From the NCBI GenBank assembly GCA_905182255.1, contig CAJJAH010000001.1, positions 124,001-188,000 on the forward strand: a stretch of DNA of 64,000 nt. Direction: 5' to 3'. The notes beneath the pieces are model-generated. The model saw only the letters and a list, made by a program, of their open reading frames with translations, did no database searches and was not told where the DNA came from. Position numbers and translations under genes: made by a program. This document shows, piece by piece, positions 20,561 through 30,796 of the stretch (position 1 is the first letter of the stretch; each line of letters starts with the position of its first letter). The DNA comes from Cryomorphaceae bacterium BACL11 MAG-121001-bin54. GTDB taxonomy: Bacteria > Bacteroidota > Bacteroidia > Flavobacteriales > BACL11.

Positions 20561-21326
20561 TTATCTTTTTTTCTATTTCTTCAAAACTTGATAATATTTC
20601 CGCTTTTCCTTTTCGAACTACAATAGTATGCTCAAAATGTGCTGACGGTTTATTATCAATAGTTGTTATTGTCCATCCATCATTATGCTGCAAAATACGC
20701 TTAGTTCCCATATTAATCATTGGCTCAATTGCAATAACTAACCCTTCTTTAAGCATAACCCCCCTTCCTCTTCTTCCATGATTAGGAACTTCAGGACTTT
20801 CATGTAGATTCCTACCTACACCGTGTCCAACCAATTCTCTAACTACACCATATCCAAAACTTTCAGCATGGCTCTGTACAGCATAACCAATATCACCAAT
20901 CCTATTTCCAGCAACTGCCTGTTCAATTCCTTTGTATAGTGACTCTTTAGTAACTTTAAGTAATTGTTTAGTTTCAGCATCTACTTCTCCAACTTCGTAA
21001 GTAAAAGCAGAATCGCCATAATAGCCGTTCATAACTACTCCACAATCCACAGATAAAATTTCGCTATTTTCAAGACATCTATCATCGGGTATACCATGTA
21101 CCACCTGATCATTTGGTGACATACATAATGTATTTGGAAAACCACCATAACCTTTAAAAGCTGGAACCCCTCCATTATCCCTGATAAATTCTTCAGCAAT
21201 TTTATCTAATGCTAAGGTAGTTATCCCTGGTTTTATCAGCCCAGCTATTTCAGCGTGGGTCTTTGCAACAAGTAAAGAACTTTTTTTTACTAACTCTATC
21301 TCTTCTTCTGTTTTATAATAGATCAT
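20553..21326 (-). CDS. map: Methionine aminopeptidase, type I
   Basis: 257 residues. The metal-site residues can be recognised: the aspartates in [18 protein letters not shown], the histidine in [14 protein letters not shown] and the glutamates in IAIEPM and HFEHTIVV. It removes the initiator methionine from nascent proteins. The gene sits between secY (12-base gap) and infA (8-base overlap), matching the spc operon arrangement of many bacteria but without an adk gene. Confidence 0.97.
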   Translation of the reverse strand: MIYYKTEEEIELVKKSSLLVAKTHAEIAGLIKPGITTLALDKIAEEFIRDNGGVPAFKGYGGFPNTLCMSPNDQVVHGIPDDRCLENSEILSVDCGVVMNGYYGDSAFTYEVGEVDAETKQLLKVTKESLYKGIEQAVAGNRIGDIGYAVQSHAESFGYGVVRELVGHGVGRNLHESPEVPNHGRRGRGVMLKEGLVIAIEPMINMGTKRILQHNDGWTITTIDNKPSAHFEHTIVVRKGKAEILSSFEEIEKKING

Positions 21327-21338
21327 AAATAAATATGA

Positions 21339-22676
21339 TTACATCATACTACCAGAAGATTTTCCTTTTATCCTTCCTGAATCCATTAATCCATCATAAT
21401 GACGCATTAATAAATGACTTTCTATTTGCTGGAGTGTATCTAAAATAACTCCAACTAAAATTAATAATGATGTTCCACCATAAAACTGAGCAAACTGCAT
21501 ATTAATTCCTCCAGCCATAGCGAATGCTGGCAAAATAGCTACTAAACCTAAAAATAAAGAGCCTGGAAAGGTAATTCTTGACATCACAGTATCTAAATAA
21601 TCAGCAGTAGATCTTCCAGGTTTTACTCCTGGAATAAATCCTCCATTCTTTTTCATATCATCAGCCATCTGATTAGGATTAACCGTCATAGCTGTATAAA
21701 AATAAGTAAAAATTACAATCATTACAAAGAACATCAAATTGTACCAAAACCCTCCAAAATCAGTTAATACTGCAGCAACTCCTTGTAAGCTTTCATTTTC
21801 AGAAAAGCCAACTAAAGTAATTGGGACAAACATAATTGCTTGTGCAAATATAATTGGCATTACTCCAGCAGCATTTACTTTCAAAGGAATAAATTGTCTA
21901 ACTCCTCCGTATTGTTTATTTCCAACCACTCTTTTAGCATACTGTACAGGTATCCTTCTAGTACCTTGAACCAAAAGAATAGTAACTAAAATCACAAATA
22001 ATAATGCTAACATTTCAACTAAGAAGATAACTAAACCACCACCTGCCGACCCTAATGCAGATACAAATTCTTGAACTAATGATTGAGGTAAACCAGCAAT
22101 AATACCAATCATAATTAATAATGAAATCCCATTACCAATTCCTCTGTCTGTAATCTTCTCACCTAACCACATTACAAACATAGTACCGGTGATCAAAATT
22201 ATAATTGAAGACAGCCAGAAACCTCCTGCAGGCAATAAGAATGCTGACTCAGGTAATGTTGCTTTTAAATTAGCAATATATCCAGGAGCCTGTCCTGCTG
22301 TAATTAATATAGTTAAATATCTTGTAATGTTATTAATTTTTCTTCTACCACTCTCGCCTTCTTTTTGTAACTTCTGGAAATAAGGAATAGCCATTCCTAG
22401 CAACTGTATTACAATAGAAGCTGAGATATATGGCATAATACCCAAAGCAAAAATAGATGCTTGTGAGAAGGCGCCTCCTGTAAACATATTTAATAAACCT
22501 AAAAGTCCATCAGAAGTTTGGTCCTGTAAAGCGGAAAGCTGAGCAGGATCAACTCCAGGAATAACAACAAAGGTTCCTAGCCTATAAATAGCTAGAATTC
22601 CTAAGGTTGTTAGGATTCGATTTCTCAAATCTTCAATTCCCCAAATATTCTTTATTGTATCTATTAATTTTCTCAT
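21339..22676 (-). CDS. secY: Preprotein translocase channel subunit SecY
   Basis: 445 residues with about ten hydrophobic membrane segments. The plug and early region carry RLGTFVVIPGVDP and GLLGLLNMFTGGAFSQASIFALGIMPYISASIVIQLL, and the cytoplasmic loop before TM9 contains VKPGRSTADYLDTVMSRITFPG. It forms the Sec channel with SecE and SecG. It would export the signal-peptide proteins seen later in the window, including the T9SS cargo. It lies directly after rplO, one base apart. Confidence 0.98.
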   Translation of the reverse strand: MRKLIDTIKNIWGIEDLRNRILTTLGILAIYRLGTFVVIPGVDPAQLSALQDQTSDGLLGLLNMFTGGAFSQASIFALGIMPYISASIVIQLLGMAIPYFQKLQKEGESGRRKINNITRYLTILITAGQAPGYIANLKATLPESAFLLPAGGFWLSSIIILITGTMFVMWLGEKITDRGIGNGISLLIMIGIIAGLPQSLVQEFVSALGSAGGGLVIFLVEMLALLFVILVTILLVQGTRRIPVQYAKRVVGNKQYGGVRQFIPLKVNAAGVMPIIFAQAIMFVPITLVGFSENESLQGVAAVLTDFGGFWYNLMFFVMIVIFTYFYTAMTVNPNQMADDMKKNGGFIPGVKPGRSTADYLDTVMSRITFPGSLFLGLVAILPAFAMAGGINMQFAQFYGGTSLLILVGVILDTLQQIESHLLMRHYDGLMDSGRIKGKSSGSMM

Positions 22677-22677
22677 C

Positions 22678-23133
22678 TTACTTTTCTAAAATAGTTGCAG
22701 TACCTCCCGCTTTTTCAATAGCAGCTATTGCAGTCGCAGAAAATGCATTTACAGTGATATCTAACTTTGCTGTCAAATCACCTCTGCCTAAAATTTTCAC
22801 TAAATCAGTTTTTTGTACAAGACCGTTATCAATCAAATCTTGTTTAACTACTTTTCCTTTCAATTTTTTTGAATCAACTAAAGCTTGAATAGTATCTAAG
22901 TTAACACCATTATACTCTACTCTGTTCGGATTTGTAAATCCAAACTTAGGAACCCTTCTTTGTAGAGGTTGTTGCCCACCCTCAAATCCAATTTTCTTAG
23001 AGTATCCTGAACGAGATTTCTGACCATTGTGTCCTCTAGTGGAAGTACCACCTTTTTTAGAACCTTCTCCTCTACCTACTCTTTTAGTACTTTTAATTGA
23101 CCCTTTTGCAGGTTTTAAATTGTGTAATTCCAT
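22678..23133 (-). CDS. rplO: 50S ribosomal protein L15
   Basis: 151 residues. The Gly/Arg/Lys-rich N-terminal extension (KRVGRGEGSKKGGTSTRGHN and on) threads into 23S rRNA and is followed by the globular domain ending in AIEKAGGTATILEK. It is a late-assembly protein of the large subunit. The start is 6 bases after the rpmD stop. Confidence 0.98.
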   Translation of the reverse strand: MELHNLKPAKGSIKSTKRVGRGEGSKKGGTSTRGHNGQKSRSGYSKKIGFEGGQQPLQRRVPKFGFTNPNRVEYNGVNLDTIQALVDSKKLKGKVVKQDLIDNGLVQKTDLVKILGRGDLTAKLDITVNAFSATAIAAIEKAGGTATILEK

Positions 23134-23139
23134 GTATGA

Positions 23140-23316
23140 TTATTCTACTAAAGTTATTAAGTGCTTAATTTTAGCAACCATTCCTAAAATTTGTGGTGTT
23201 GCATTATGTTCCACTACAGCATTCATTTTTCTTAGACCTAGAGCATCTAAAGTTCTCTTTTGATCTTTTGGTCTTCCAATTCTACTCCTAACTTGTTTAA
23301 TTTTTATCTTTTCCAT
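23140..23316 (-). CDS. rpmD: 50S ribosomal protein L30
   Basis: 58 residues, translated by hand from the minus strand: MEKIKIKQVRSRIGRPKDQK at the N-terminus, then the RTLDALGLRKMN motif and an end at ITLVE. This is the short bacterial L30 with a single ferredoxin-like fold. It lies between rpsE (11-base gap) and rplO (6-base gap), exactly where L30 is expected. Confidence 0.96.
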   Translation of the reverse strand: MEKIKIKQVRSRIGRPKDQKRTLDALGLRKMNAVVEHNATPQILGMVAKIKHLITLVE

Positions 23317-23327
23317 TATTAACTATA

Positions 23328-23852
23328 TTATCCGTTAAATACTTGATCCATTGTTATTCCTCTTTGCATTGCAATTGTTCTTGCATCTCTTAATTCTAAT
23401 AAAGCCTTTAAGGTTGCTTTGACTAAATTATGAGGATTAGAAGATCCTTTAGATTTTGCTAATACATCTTTCACACCAGCACTTTCCAATACAGCACGCA
23501 TCGCACCTCCAGCTTTTACTCCAGTACCAGGTGAAGCGGGCTTAATTAAAACTTGAGACCCACTAAACTTGGAAGCTTGTTCATGAGGAATTGTACCTTT
23601 AAAAACAGGGATTCTTACTAAATTCTTTTTAGCAGCGTCGATTCCTTTAGCAATAGCTGTAGCAACATCTTTGGATTTCCCTAGGCCTATACCTACAATA
23701 CTTTTTTCATCACCAACTACGACAATTGCTGAAAACCCGAAAGTTCTACCACCTTTAGTAACTTTTACTACTCTTTGTATTCCAACTAATCTGTCTTTCA
23801 ACTCGATATCACCAGAAATTGTAACTCTTTTATTTTGTGCTAATTTTAACAT
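23328..23852 (-). CDS. rpsE: 30S ribosomal protein S5
   Basis: 174 residues. It has the dsRNA-binding-like N-terminal domain ([29 protein letters not shown]) and the C-terminal S5 fold with [19 protein letters not shown] and the [14 protein letters not shown] motif. It is involved in decoding accuracy and mRNA unwinding at the entry site. It is followed by rpmD. Confidence 0.98.
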   Translation of the reverse strand: MLKLAQNKRVTISGDIELKDRLVGIQRVVKVTKGGRTFGFSAIVVVGDEKSIVGIGLGKSKDVATAIAKGIDAAKKNLVRIPVFKGTIPHEQASKFSGSQVLIKPASPGTGVKAGGAMRAVLESAGVKDVLAKSKGSSNPHNLVKATLKALLELRDARTIAMQRGITMDQVFNG

Positions 23853-23861
23853 ATCTAATTC

Positions 23862-24203
23862 TTAAAATTTTAGTCCTGCATCACGAGCTGAATCAGCCAA
23901 TGCTTTTACTCTACCATGGTATAAAAAACCTCCTCTATCAAAAACTACTGATTCAACACCAGCTTTTTTAGCTGTTTCAGCAATTAGCTTCCCAACTTCA
24001 GCTGCTTGTTCTGTTTTTGTGCCTTTAGCCTCTTTGGAAGAAGCAGATGCAAGTGTACTTGAATTTATGTCATCAATGATTTGAGCATAAATTTCTTTAT
24101 TAGATCTGAAAATCGCTAATCTTGGTCTTTCTGAAGTACCAGAAACTTTCTTCCTAATAGCATATCTTACTCTTTGTCTAGAATCTTTTTTTGATTGTGT
24201 CAT
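23862..24203 (-). CDS. rplR: 50S ribosomal protein L18
   Basis: 113 residues. It shows the basic N-terminus ([20 protein letters not shown]), the [17 protein letters not shown] strands and the end [20 protein letters not shown]. It binds 5S rRNA together with L5 and L25. It is located between rplF and rpsE, with gaps of 14 and 9 bases. Confidence 0.98.
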   Translation of the reverse strand: MTQSKKDSRQRVRYAIRKKVSGTSERPRLAIFRSNKEIYAQIIDDINSSTLASASSKEAKGTKTEQAAEVGKLIAETAKKAGVESVVFDRGGFLYHGRVKALADSARDAGLKF

Positions 24204-24217
24204 CTTATTATCTTAAT

Positions 24218-24769
24218 TTAACTTGCAGCTGTTTTACCTGCTTTCTTTCTAACGTATTCATCAACATACCTAATTCCTTTTCCTTTGTAAGGCTCGGGCT
24301 TTCTTTCGGCTCTAATTCTTGCAGCAACAGCTCCTACTAATTGCTTATCACATCCCGAAATAGTTATTATTGGTGCCTTTCCTTTTTCAGTTTCAGCTAC
24401 AACCTTAATTTCAGTAGGAATATCAAATACTATATTGTGAGAGTATCCAGTTGATATGTCTAAGTTCTGCCCTTGAGTTGCTGCCCTGTAACCAACACCT
24501 CTTAATTCAAGCTTTTTAGAATATCCTTTAGTTACACCTTCAATCATATTGGCAACTAAAGCTCTGTATAAACCATGCTTTGATCTATGGTCTTTGTGAT
24601 CAGATTCTCTAGTAAATGTAATTATATTATCATCAATTTTTACAGATACACTTGGGTCAATATCTTGCGTAAGCTCACCTAACTTTCCTTTTACAGTTAT
24701 AATAGAACCCTCATGAGTTACAGAAGCTCCTTCAGCAATTGTTATTGGATTTTTTCCTATTCTTGACAT
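24218..24769 (-). CDS. rplF: 50S ribosomal protein L6
   Basis: 183 residues made of two related alpha/beta repeats. It begins MSRIGKNPITI and carries the signature PEPYKGKGIRYVDEYVRKKAGK near the C-terminus, next to the sarcin-ricin loop and the factor-binding site. It lies between rpsH and rplR. Confidence 0.98.
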   Translation of the reverse strand: MSRIGKNPITIAEGASVTHEGSIITVKGKLGELTQDIDPSVSVKIDDNIITFTRESDHKDHRSKHGLYRALVANMIEGVTKGYSKKLELRGVGYRAATQGQNLDISTGYSHNIVFDIPTEIKVVAETEKGKAPIITISGCDKQLVGAVAARIRAERKPEPYKGKGIRYVDEYVRKKAGKTAAS

Positions 24770-24781
24770 TTCTTTATCTTA

Positions 24782-25183
24782 TTAATATACGTGACAAATA
24801 ACTTCACCACCAACATTTAAATTTTTTGCTTCTTTATCAGTAATTATACCTTTTGAAGTAGAAAGAATAGCAATTCCTAAACCATTAATTACTCTTGGTA
24901 AAGTTTTTGAATCAGCATACTTTCTTAAACCAGGCTTACTGATTCTTATTAATTTTTTCATCGCTGGTAATTTAGTTTGTGTATTATACTTCAACGCAAC
25001 TTTAATATTACCTTGATTATTAGCAGTTTCTTCAAATTTAAAGTTAAGTATATAACCTTTAGTGTGAAGTATTTGCGTAATCGCTTTTTTCATATTAGAT
25101 GAAGGAATTTCAACAACTTTGTGACCTGCCATCTGAGCATTTCTGACTCTTGTTAAATAATCTGCTATTGGATCTGTAAACAT
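24782..25183 (-). CDS. rpsH: 30S ribosomal protein S8
   Basis: 133 residues beginning TDPIADYLTRVRNAQMAGH and ending with the conserved NGLGIAILSTSKGIITDKEA and GGEVICHVY. It binds the central domain of 16S rRNA and in E. coli represses the spc operon through an rplE mRNA site. It is located between rpsN and rplF. Confidence 0.98.
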   Translation of the reverse strand: MFTDPIADYLTRVRNAQMAGHKVVEIPSSNMKKAITQILHTKGYILNFKFEETANNQGNIKVALKYNTQTKLPAMKKLIRISKPGLRKYADSKTLPRVINGLGIAILSTSKGIITDKEAKNLNVGGEVICHVY

Positions 25184-25204
25184 TTTTCTTTATTCTTTAT
25201 TAAA

Positions 25205-25474
25205 TTACCAACTTGCTTTTTTCACACCAGGAATTAATCCAAAATTTGCCATTTCTCTAAACATAACACGAGAAATTCCAAATTGTCTCATATACCCTTT
25301 TGGTCTTCCTGTAAGTTTACATCTGTTATGCATTCTTATAGGAGAGGCATCTTTAGGTAATTTTTGCAATCCCTCATAATCACCAGCAGCTTTTAATGCA
25401 GCTCTTCTATCAGCATACTTAGCAACACACTTTGCTCTTTTTACCTCACGGGCTTTCATTGATTCTTTTGCCAT
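25205..25474 (-). CDS. rpsN: 30S ribosomal protein S14, zinc-free long form
   Basis: 89 residues, the long form. The C-terminal half has [19 protein letters not shown] and [15 protein letters not shown]. The two CxxC pairs of zinc-type S14 are absent, with only isolated cysteines left. It belongs to the 30S head. It starts only 3 bases after rplE. Confidence 0.97.
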   Translation of the reverse strand: MAKESMKAREVKRAKCVAKYADRRAALKAAGDYEGLQKLPKDASPIRMHNRCKLTGRPKGYMRQFGISRVMFREMANFGLIPGVKKASW

Positions 25475-25477
25475 GTT

Positions 25478-26020
25478 TTATTTTTTAAATGGTAAACCTA
25501 ATTCTCTAAATAATGCTAAAGCATCCTCATCTAGATTAGTGTCCGTAACAAAAGTCACATCCATACCTGTTATTTTATTAATTTTATCAATACTAATTTC
25601 TGGGAAAGCAATTTGCTCTTTTATACCCATAGTATAGTTTCCCCTACCGTCAAAACCTTTTAAAGGAAGTCCAGCAAAATCACGAACCCGTGGCAAAGTA
25701 GAAGTTACAAATCTGTCCAAAAACTCATACATTTGGTCACCTCTTAAAGTTACTCGTACACCAACAGGCATCCCTTTTCTTAACTTAAAATTAGAAATAT
25801 CCTTAGTTGAATTTGTAAGAACAGCTTTCTGACCAGTAATCATCGTCATTTCGTTCTGAGCAGCTTCAATTTGTTTTTTATCAGATGCAGCACTTCCAAT
25901 ACCTTGGTTAAGACAAATCTTAACTAATTTTGGCACTTGCATTACCGATTTATAGTTCCCTTTGAGATTATTTACAACCTCAACTTGGTACTTTTTCTTT
26001 AATCTTGGTGTGTATTCCAT
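25478..26020 (-). CDS. rplE: 50S ribosomal protein L5
   Basis: 180 residues. It carries [20 protein letters not shown], the [20 protein letters not shown] motif and the C-terminal [20 protein letters not shown]. It carries 5S rRNA into the central protuberance and forms a bridge to S13. Its start overlaps the rplX stop by one base (ATAATG context), suggesting translational coupling. Confidence 0.98.
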   Translation of the reverse strand: MEYTPRLKKKYQVEVVNNLKGNYKSVMQVPKLVKICLNQGIGSAASDKKQIEAAQNEMTMITGQKAVLTNSTKDISNFKLRKGMPVGVRVTLRGDQMYEFLDRFVTSTLPRVRDFAGLPLKGFDGRGNYTMGIKEQIAFPEISIDKINKITGMDVTFVTDTNLDEDALALFRELGLPFKK

Positions 26021-26343
26021 TATATAATTACTTCTCCTGAGTTCTTAGAATATCTAACTATTTTACCTGACTTTTCATCCATTTTTCTACCTATTTTAGT
26101 AGCTTCTCCTGACTTAGGATCAATCAACACCAAATTAGAAATATGAATCTTAGCCTCTTGCTTTACGATTCCTCCTTGTGGATTAGCAGCATTTGGTTTT
26201 GTGTGCTTTGATGCTAAATTAGCTCCTTCAACCATTGCTCTGTTTTCCGTTGGATATACTTTAATAACCTTACCTTTTACTCCTTTAGAGTTTCCAGTAG
26301 TTACTATAACTGTATCGTTCTTTTTTATTTTAATTTTTGCCAT
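26020..26343 (-). CDS. rplX: 50S ribosomal protein L24
   Basis: 107 residues with a KOW motif at the N-terminus ([20 protein letters not shown]) and the [10 protein letters not shown] and [11 protein letters not shown] segments. It is a primary 23S rRNA binder that starts 50S assembly, located near the exit tunnel. It overlaps rplE by one base and follows rplN by 10 bases. Confidence 0.98.
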   Translation of the reverse strand: MAKIKIKKNDTVIVTTGNSKGVKGKVIKVYPTENRAMVEGANLASKHTKPNAANPQGGIVKQEAKIHISNLVLIDPKSGEATKIGRKMDEKSGKIVRYSKNSGEVII

Positions 26344-26353
26344 TTTCCTTAGT

Positions 26354-26722
26354 TTATAACACCTCTGGTGCTAATGAAACAACTTTCATAAAATCATTGT
26401 CACGTAATTCCCTAGCGACTGGTCCAAATACACGAGTACCTTTCATTTGTCCGTTTTCATCAATAATGACGCAAGCGTTATCACCAAAACGAATATAAGA
26501 TCCATCGGGTCTTCTCACCTCTTTTCTAGTTCTTACCACAACAGCTTTTACAACCTGTCCTTTTTTAATACTTCCTGAAGGCATAGCATGTTTTACTGTG
26601 CCTACAATTTTATCACCAACTGAAGCGTAACGCTTTTTAGTACCCCCTAATACTCTTATACAAAGGATTTCTTTAGCGCCGCTGTTGTCAGCTACTTTTA
26701 ATCTTGATTCTTGTTGTATCAT
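26354..26722 (-). CDS. rplN: 50S ribosomal protein L14
   Basis: 122 residues starting [20 protein letters not shown], with [19 protein letters not shown] and the C-terminal [26 protein letters not shown]. It lies at the subunit interface and contacts 16S rRNA helix 14. It begins one base after the rpsQ stop. Confidence 0.99.
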   Translation of the reverse strand: MIQQESRLKVADNSGAKEILCIRVLGGTKKRYASVGDKIVGTVKHAMPSGSIKKGQVVKAVVVRTRKEVRRPDGSYIRFGDNACVIIDENGQMKGTRVFGPVARELRDNDFMKVVSLAPEVL

Positions 26723-26723
26723 T

Positions 26724-26978
26724 TTACTTAGCTCTTTCGATTATTTCAATTAATCTCCAATTTTTATTTTTACTTAATGGTCTTGTTTCCATGATCTTTA
26801 CAGTGTCACCCTCATTGCAAGAATTTTCCTCATCATGAGCAACAAACTTAGAAGTCTTTTTAAGGAACTTCCCATAAAGTGCATGCTTGACCTTTCTCTC
26901 AATAGAGACAACAATGGATTTCTCCATCTTGTTTGAGGTAACTACACCAATTCTTTCTTTTCTTAAATTTCTTTCCAT
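26724..26978 (-). CDS. rpsQ: 30S ribosomal protein S17
   Basis: 84 residues with an OB fold: [20 protein letters not shown], then [20 protein letters not shown] and [16 protein letters not shown]. It is a primary 16S rRNA binder. It lies between rpmC (5-base gap) and rplN (1-base gap). Confidence 0.98.
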   Translation of the reverse strand: MERNLRKERIGVVTSNKMEKSIVVSIERKVKHALYGKFLKKTSKFVAHDEENSCNEGDTVKIMETRPLSKNKNWRLIEIIERAK

Positions 26979-26983
26979 CTTTA

Positions 26984-27181
26984 TTATTTTGAAGTATTTC
27001 TTCTTTTTGAAAGTTCTGTCATAATTCTTGCTATTGTTTTTCTAGCAAACTTAATTTGCAAAGGATTCTCCATTGGAGAAACTGCATGACTCATTTTCAT
27101 TTTAATTAACTTATCTCTTTCAGTCGCTAAAAGATCTTGAAGTTCATTTTCTGGCATATCTGATAATACTTGTGCTTTCAT
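26984..27181 (-). CDS. rpmC: 50S ribosomal protein L29
   Basis: 65 residues of two-helix coiled structure: [20 protein letters not shown] and the end [17 protein letters not shown]. It is located at the tunnel exit, next to the binding site for trigger factor and SRP. It lies between rplP and rpsQ. Confidence 0.97.
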   Translation of the reverse strand: MKAQVLSDMPENELQDLLATERDKLIKMKMSHAVSPMENPLQIKFARKTIARIMTELSKRRNTSK

Positions 27182-27187
27182 CTTTTA

Positions 27188-27607
27188 TTAGTTTTGTAAA
27201 TCTCTTCTGATTACAAATTTAGTTTTGATTGGTAATTTTTGTGCTGCTAATCTTAATGCTTCTTTTGCAGTTTCCATATCTACACCATCACATTCGAAAA
27301 GCATTCTTCCTGGACTTACTGTTGCTGCCCAATATTCTGGAGCTCCTTTTCCCTTTCCCATCCTTACCTCTGCAGGTTTTTTAGTGATTGGTTTGTCTGG
27401 AAATATTCTAATCCAAACTTGACCTTGCCTTTTCATGTGACGAGTAACCGCAATACGCGCTGCTTCAATTTGACGAGCAGTCATCCAGCATTCCTCAAGT
27501 GCCTTAATTCCATATGATCCAAAAGACAATACATTACCTCTTTGAGCATTTCCCTTCATCTTGCCCTTTTGCATCTTTCTGAATTTTGTTTTCTTTGGTT
27601 GTAACAT
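27188..27607 (-). CDS. rplP: 50S ribosomal protein L16
   Basis: 139 residues starting [19 protein letters not shown], with [20 protein letters not shown] and the [20 protein letters not shown] loop that reaches towards the A-site tRNA. It is required for peptidyl-transferase-centre organisation. It follows rpsC by 28 bases, a gap larger than most in this run. Confidence 0.98.
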   Translation of the reverse strand: MLQPKKTKFRKMQKGKMKGNAQRGNVLSFGSYGIKALEECWMTARQIEAARIAVTRHMKRQGQVWIRIFPDKPITKKPAEVRMGKGKGAPEYWAATVSPGRMLFECDGVDMETAKEALRLAAQKLPIKTKFVIRRDLQN

Positions 27608-27635
27608 TTCTTAATTCTATTCTAAGTTCTAAAAA

Positions 27636-28343
27636 CTATCTTCTTCTATTATTTGGTTTCCCTCCTCCTGCACCTGATTTTTTCTTAGGAGCTTTAAAGT
27701 GTAACATTAAGTCGGGTCTACCATAAATCTCACCCCTACAGATCCATACTTTAATTCCGATAACACCATACTGTGTATGAGCCTCTGCTAAAGCATAATC
27801 GATATCAGCTCTGAAAGTATGTAATGGGGTTCTTCCATCTTTCATCATTTCTGAACGAGCCATCTCTGCTCCATTCAATCTACCAGAGATTTGAACTTTA
27901 ATACCTTCAGCTCCCATTCTCATTGTTGATGCAATCGCCATTTTAGTAGCTCTTTTGTAAGAAATCCTGCCCTCAACTTGTTTTGCAATACTATCTGCAA
28001 CCAAAGTAGCCTCAAGTTCTGGTCTTTTTACTTCAAAAATATTAATCTGAATATCTTTGTTCGTAATTTTTTTAATTTCCTGTTTTAAAGTTTCAACTTC
28101 TTGCCCTCCTTTACCAATAATAATACCAGGACGAGCAGTATGAATAGTAATAGTAACTAACTTAAGAGTTCTTTCAATAGCAATTTTAGAAACACTACCT
28201 TTAGCGAGTCTAACTCTTAAGTACTTTCTGATTTTAGCATCCCCTACTAATTTTTCTCCAAAATCGTTACCTCCATACCAGTTTGACTCCCATCCTCTGA
28301 TAATACCTAATCTATTCCCAATTGGGTTTGTCTTTTGTCCCAT
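27636..28343 (-). CDS. rpsC: 30S ribosomal protein S3
   Basis: 235 residues. It begins [20 protein letters not shown], has a KH domain with [11 protein letters not shown] and a C-terminal S3 domain ([30 protein letters not shown]). The end is a basic Gly/Lys/Asn/Arg-rich tail. It belongs to the mRNA entry tunnel. It is one base downstream of rplV. Confidence 0.98.
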   Translation of the reverse strand: MGQKTNPIGNRLGIIRGWESNWYGGNDFGEKLVGDAKIRKYLRVRLAKGSVSKIAIERTLKLVTITIHTARPGIIIGKGGQEVETLKQEIKKITNKDIQINIFEVKRPELEATLVADSIAKQVEGRISYKRATKMAIASTMRMGAEGIKVQISGRLNGAEMARSEMMKDGRTPLHTFRADIDYALAEAHTQYGVIGIKVWICRGEIYGRPDLMLHFKAPKKKSGAGGGKPNNRRR

Positions 28344-28344
28344 A

Positions 28345-28755
28345 CTATTCTTTTGTGTCTATTTGTTTACTGTCCACCACTAAAGTTACATGGTTAGATC
28401 TTTTTCTGATTCTGTGTGCCCTTCCTTGAGGGGCAGGCTGAACTCTTTTTAACATTCTTCCTCCATCAACTGTAATTTCAGAAACATAGAGATTAGCTTC
28501 ATCCATTCTTTTACCTTCATTTTTTGTTTCCCAATTAGATAAAGCAGACAATAAAAGTTTTTCCATTCTACCAGAAGCTTCTTTTGGATTCAACTTTAAT
28601 TCTGCTAAAGCCTTATCAGCATCTAAACCTCTAATTAAGTCAGCTACTAACCTCATTTTTCTTGGTGAAGTTGGACAATTATTCAATTTAGCAAAAGCAA
28701 TTTTTTTTCTTGCTTCTTTCATTGCATCTGCTTTTATTCTTTTTCTAGCTCCCAT
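28345..28755 (-). CDS. rplV: 50S ribosomal protein L22
   Basis: 136 residues. A basic N-terminal extension of ~20 residues precedes the usual [20 protein letters not shown], and the extended beta-hairpin end [20 protein letters not shown] lines the exit tunnel at the macrolide site. It lies between rpsS (4-base gap) and rpsC (1-base gap). Confidence 0.98.
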   Translation of the reverse strand: MGARKRIKADAMKEARKKIAFAKLNNCPTSPRKMRLVADLIRGLDADKALAELKLNPKEASGRMEKLLLSALSNWETKNEGKRMDEANLYVSEITVDGGRMLKRVQPAPQGRAHRIRKRSNHVTLVVDSKQIDTKE

Positions 28756-28759
28756 TTAC

Positions 28760-29029
28760 TTATCTTTTTCTATTAGTTCCATGACCTCTATAAGTCCTTG
28801 TTGGAGAAAACTCACCTAATTTATGTCCTACCATATTCTCAGTTACAAAAACTGGTATAAATTGTTTTCCATTATGCACTCCGAATGTTTTACCGACAAA
28901 GTCAGGAGATATCATAGATGCTCTTGACCAAGTTTTGATTACTGAATTTTTTCCTGACTCATTCATTACATCAACTTTTTTCTGTAGTTTATAATGTATA
29001 AATGGTCCTTTTTTTAACGATCTAGCCAT
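28760..29029 (-). CDS. rpsS: 30S ribosomal protein S19
   Basis: 89 residues: [40 protein letters not shown] and [16 protein letters not shown]. It lies in the 30S head and forms a complex with S13 near the A site. It starts three bases after rplB. Confidence 0.99.
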   Translation of the reverse strand: MARSLKKGPFIHYKLQKKVDVMNESGKNSVIKTWSRASMISPDFVGKTFGVHNGKQFIPVFVTENMVGHKLGEFSPTRTYRGHGTNRKR

Positions 29030-29032
29030 AAA

Positions 29033-29860
29033 TTATTTCTTTTTTCTTCTTTCGATTATATACTTATCAGAAAGTTTTTTCTTATTTCTTGTTTTAAATC
29101 CTTTAGCAGGAACACCATTTTTATTTCTTGGAATACCACCTGAATGCTTCCCTTCACCACCACCCATTGGATGATCAACTGGATTTTTAATTGTTGCTCT
29201 AACATTTGGTCTTCTTCCTTGCCATCTACTTCTCCCTGCTTTACCAGAAACTTGTAATTGATGCTGTGGGTTAGATACTGAACCAATAGTAGCAAGACAA
29301 GTAACTAAAATTCTTCGTATTTCACCAGAAGCTAATTTTACAGTAGCATAATTACCATCTCTTGCCATAAGCTGTGCATAAGATCCAGCACTTCTAACCA
29401 TAATAGCTCCTTGACCTGGCTTCAATTCAATATTATGAATTACTGTACCTAAAGGTAATTCGCTTAGCGGTAAAGTGTTACCAACTTTAATTGAAGCTTC
29501 TTTAGATGAAATAACTTCCATACCAACCTCTAATCCTGCAGGAGCAACTATATATCTTTTTTCACCGTCAACATAATGTAATAATGCGATATTAGCGGTT
29601 CTGTTAGGATCATATTCTATAGTAGCAACTTTTGCAGGGATACCAAATTTATTTCTTTTGAAATCAATTATCCTGTATCTCTTTTTATGACCACCACCGA
29701 TATTCTCAATAGTCATTTTACCAGTGTCATTTCTACCTCCTGACCTATTCTTCTTAGCTAATAAACTTTTCTCTGGTCTAGCAGTAGTAATCTCATCAAA
29801 AGTAATTGCTACCTTATGTCTTTGACCTGGAGTTGTTGGGTTAAATTTTCTTAATGCCAT
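29033..29860 (-). CDS. rplB: 50S ribosomal protein L2
   Basis: 275 residues. The OB and SH3-like domains are followed by the highly conserved C-terminal segment around [13 protein letters not shown], whose histidine lies near the peptidyl-transferase centre. The N-terminus ([14 protein letters not shown]) is canonical. It is needed for subunit association. It lies between rplW and rpsS. Confidence 0.99.
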   Translation of the reverse strand: MALRKFNPTTPGQRHKVAITFDEITTARPEKSLLAKKNRSGGRNDTGKMTIENIGGGHKKRYRIIDFKRNKFGIPAKVATIEYDPNRTANIALLHYVDGEKRYIVAPAGLEVGMEVISSKEASIKVGNTLPLSELPLGTVIHNIELKPGQGAIMVRSAGSYAQLMARDGNYATVKLASGEIRRILVTCLATIGSVSNPQHQLQVSGKAGRSRWQGRRPNVRATIKNPVDHPMGGGEGKHSGGIPRNKNGVPAKGFKTRNKKKLSDKYIIERRKKK

Positions 29861-29871
29861 TTTTAATCTTA

Positions 29872-30162
29872 TTAAATGTTACTATAGAAATCTATAGAAT
29901 CACCTTCTGCTAAGGTTACTATCGCTTTTTTATAGGTAGCTGTCATTCCTACAATCATTCCGGACTTAGTTCCTCTTGCTCTTTTCTTTCCAATACAAAC
30001 CATAGTTCTAACTGAATCAACTGCTACATCAAACATTTCTTCAACAGCTTTTTTGATTTCAATTTTATTTGCCTTTCTATCTACAACAAAAGCAAAACGA
30101 TTAAACTTTTCGCTTGCGTCTGTCATTTTTTCGGTTATTACCGGTTTTTTTATAATACTCAT
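29872..30162 (-). CDS. rplW: 50S ribosomal protein L23
   Basis: 96 residues: [41 protein letters not shown] and a C-terminal strand. It sits at the tunnel exit and is the docking site for trigger factor and SRP. It is positioned between rplD and rplB, as in the S10 operon generally. Confidence 0.98.
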   Translation of the reverse strand: MSIIKKPVITEKMTDASEKFNRFAFVVDRKANKIEIKKAVEEMFDVAVDSVRTMVCIGKKRARGTKSGMIVGMTATYKKAIVTLAEGDSIDFYSNI

Positions 30163-30172
30163 TACTTAAAGA

Positions 30173-30796
30173 TTAAAAATTCTTCTCAATTTCGTTGATT
30201 GATGATTCCATAACCATCAATTTATTAGCGTTCATCACATCGTAAGTATTTAATTCTGAAGCTAATACCACTTTTGCCTTACCTAAATTACGGGATGACA
30301 AAAATATATTTTTATTTGACTCAGCAAGCACTAATAACGTTTTATTATCTAATTGATCAAAGTTATTTAAGAAGTCCATGTAAGACTTGGTCTTTGGAGC
30401 ATCAAAAGAGAAATCCTCTAACACAATGATATTCTTATCCTTAGCCATATAGGACAGAGCTGATTTACGTGCTAAGCGCTTAACTTTTTTATTTAATTTA
30501 AAGTCATATTTTCTTGGTCTAGGTCCAAATACTCTACCCCCACCTCTAAACAATGGATTTTTGATGTCACCAACTCTGGCTGCACCACTTCCTTTTTGTT
30601 TCCTCAGCTTTCTCCTACTACCCTTAACATCTGATCTTTCTTTAGCTTTGTGGGTACCAGACCTTTGAGCTGCTAAATACTGCTTTACATCTAAATAAAT
30701 TGCATGATCATTTGGCTCAACACCAAACACATCTTTGCTTAAATCAACTTTTTTGGAAGTTTCTTTTCCTTTAATACTATGTACTGCTAATTTCAT
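30173..30796 (-). CDS. rplD: 50S ribosomal protein L4
   Basis: 207 residues. The central tunnel-reaching loop is seen as DVKGSRRKLRKQKGSGAARV with FRGGGRVFGPRPRKY, and the globular part ends at VMESSINEIEKNF. It lines the exit tunnel with L22. In E. coli it represses the S10 operon; no leader able to do so was recognised here. Its start overlaps the rplC stop by one base. Confidence 0.98.
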   Translation of the reverse strand: MKLAVHSIKGKETSKKVDLSKDVFGVEPNDHAIYLDVKQYLAAQRSGTHKAKERSDVKGSRRKLRKQKGSGAARVGDIKNPLFRGGGRVFGPRPRKYDFKLNKKVKRLARKSALSYMAKDKNIIVLEDFSFDAPKTKSYMDFLNNFDQLDNKTLLVLAESNKNIFLSSRNLGKAKVVLASELNTYDVMNANKLMVMESSINEIEKNF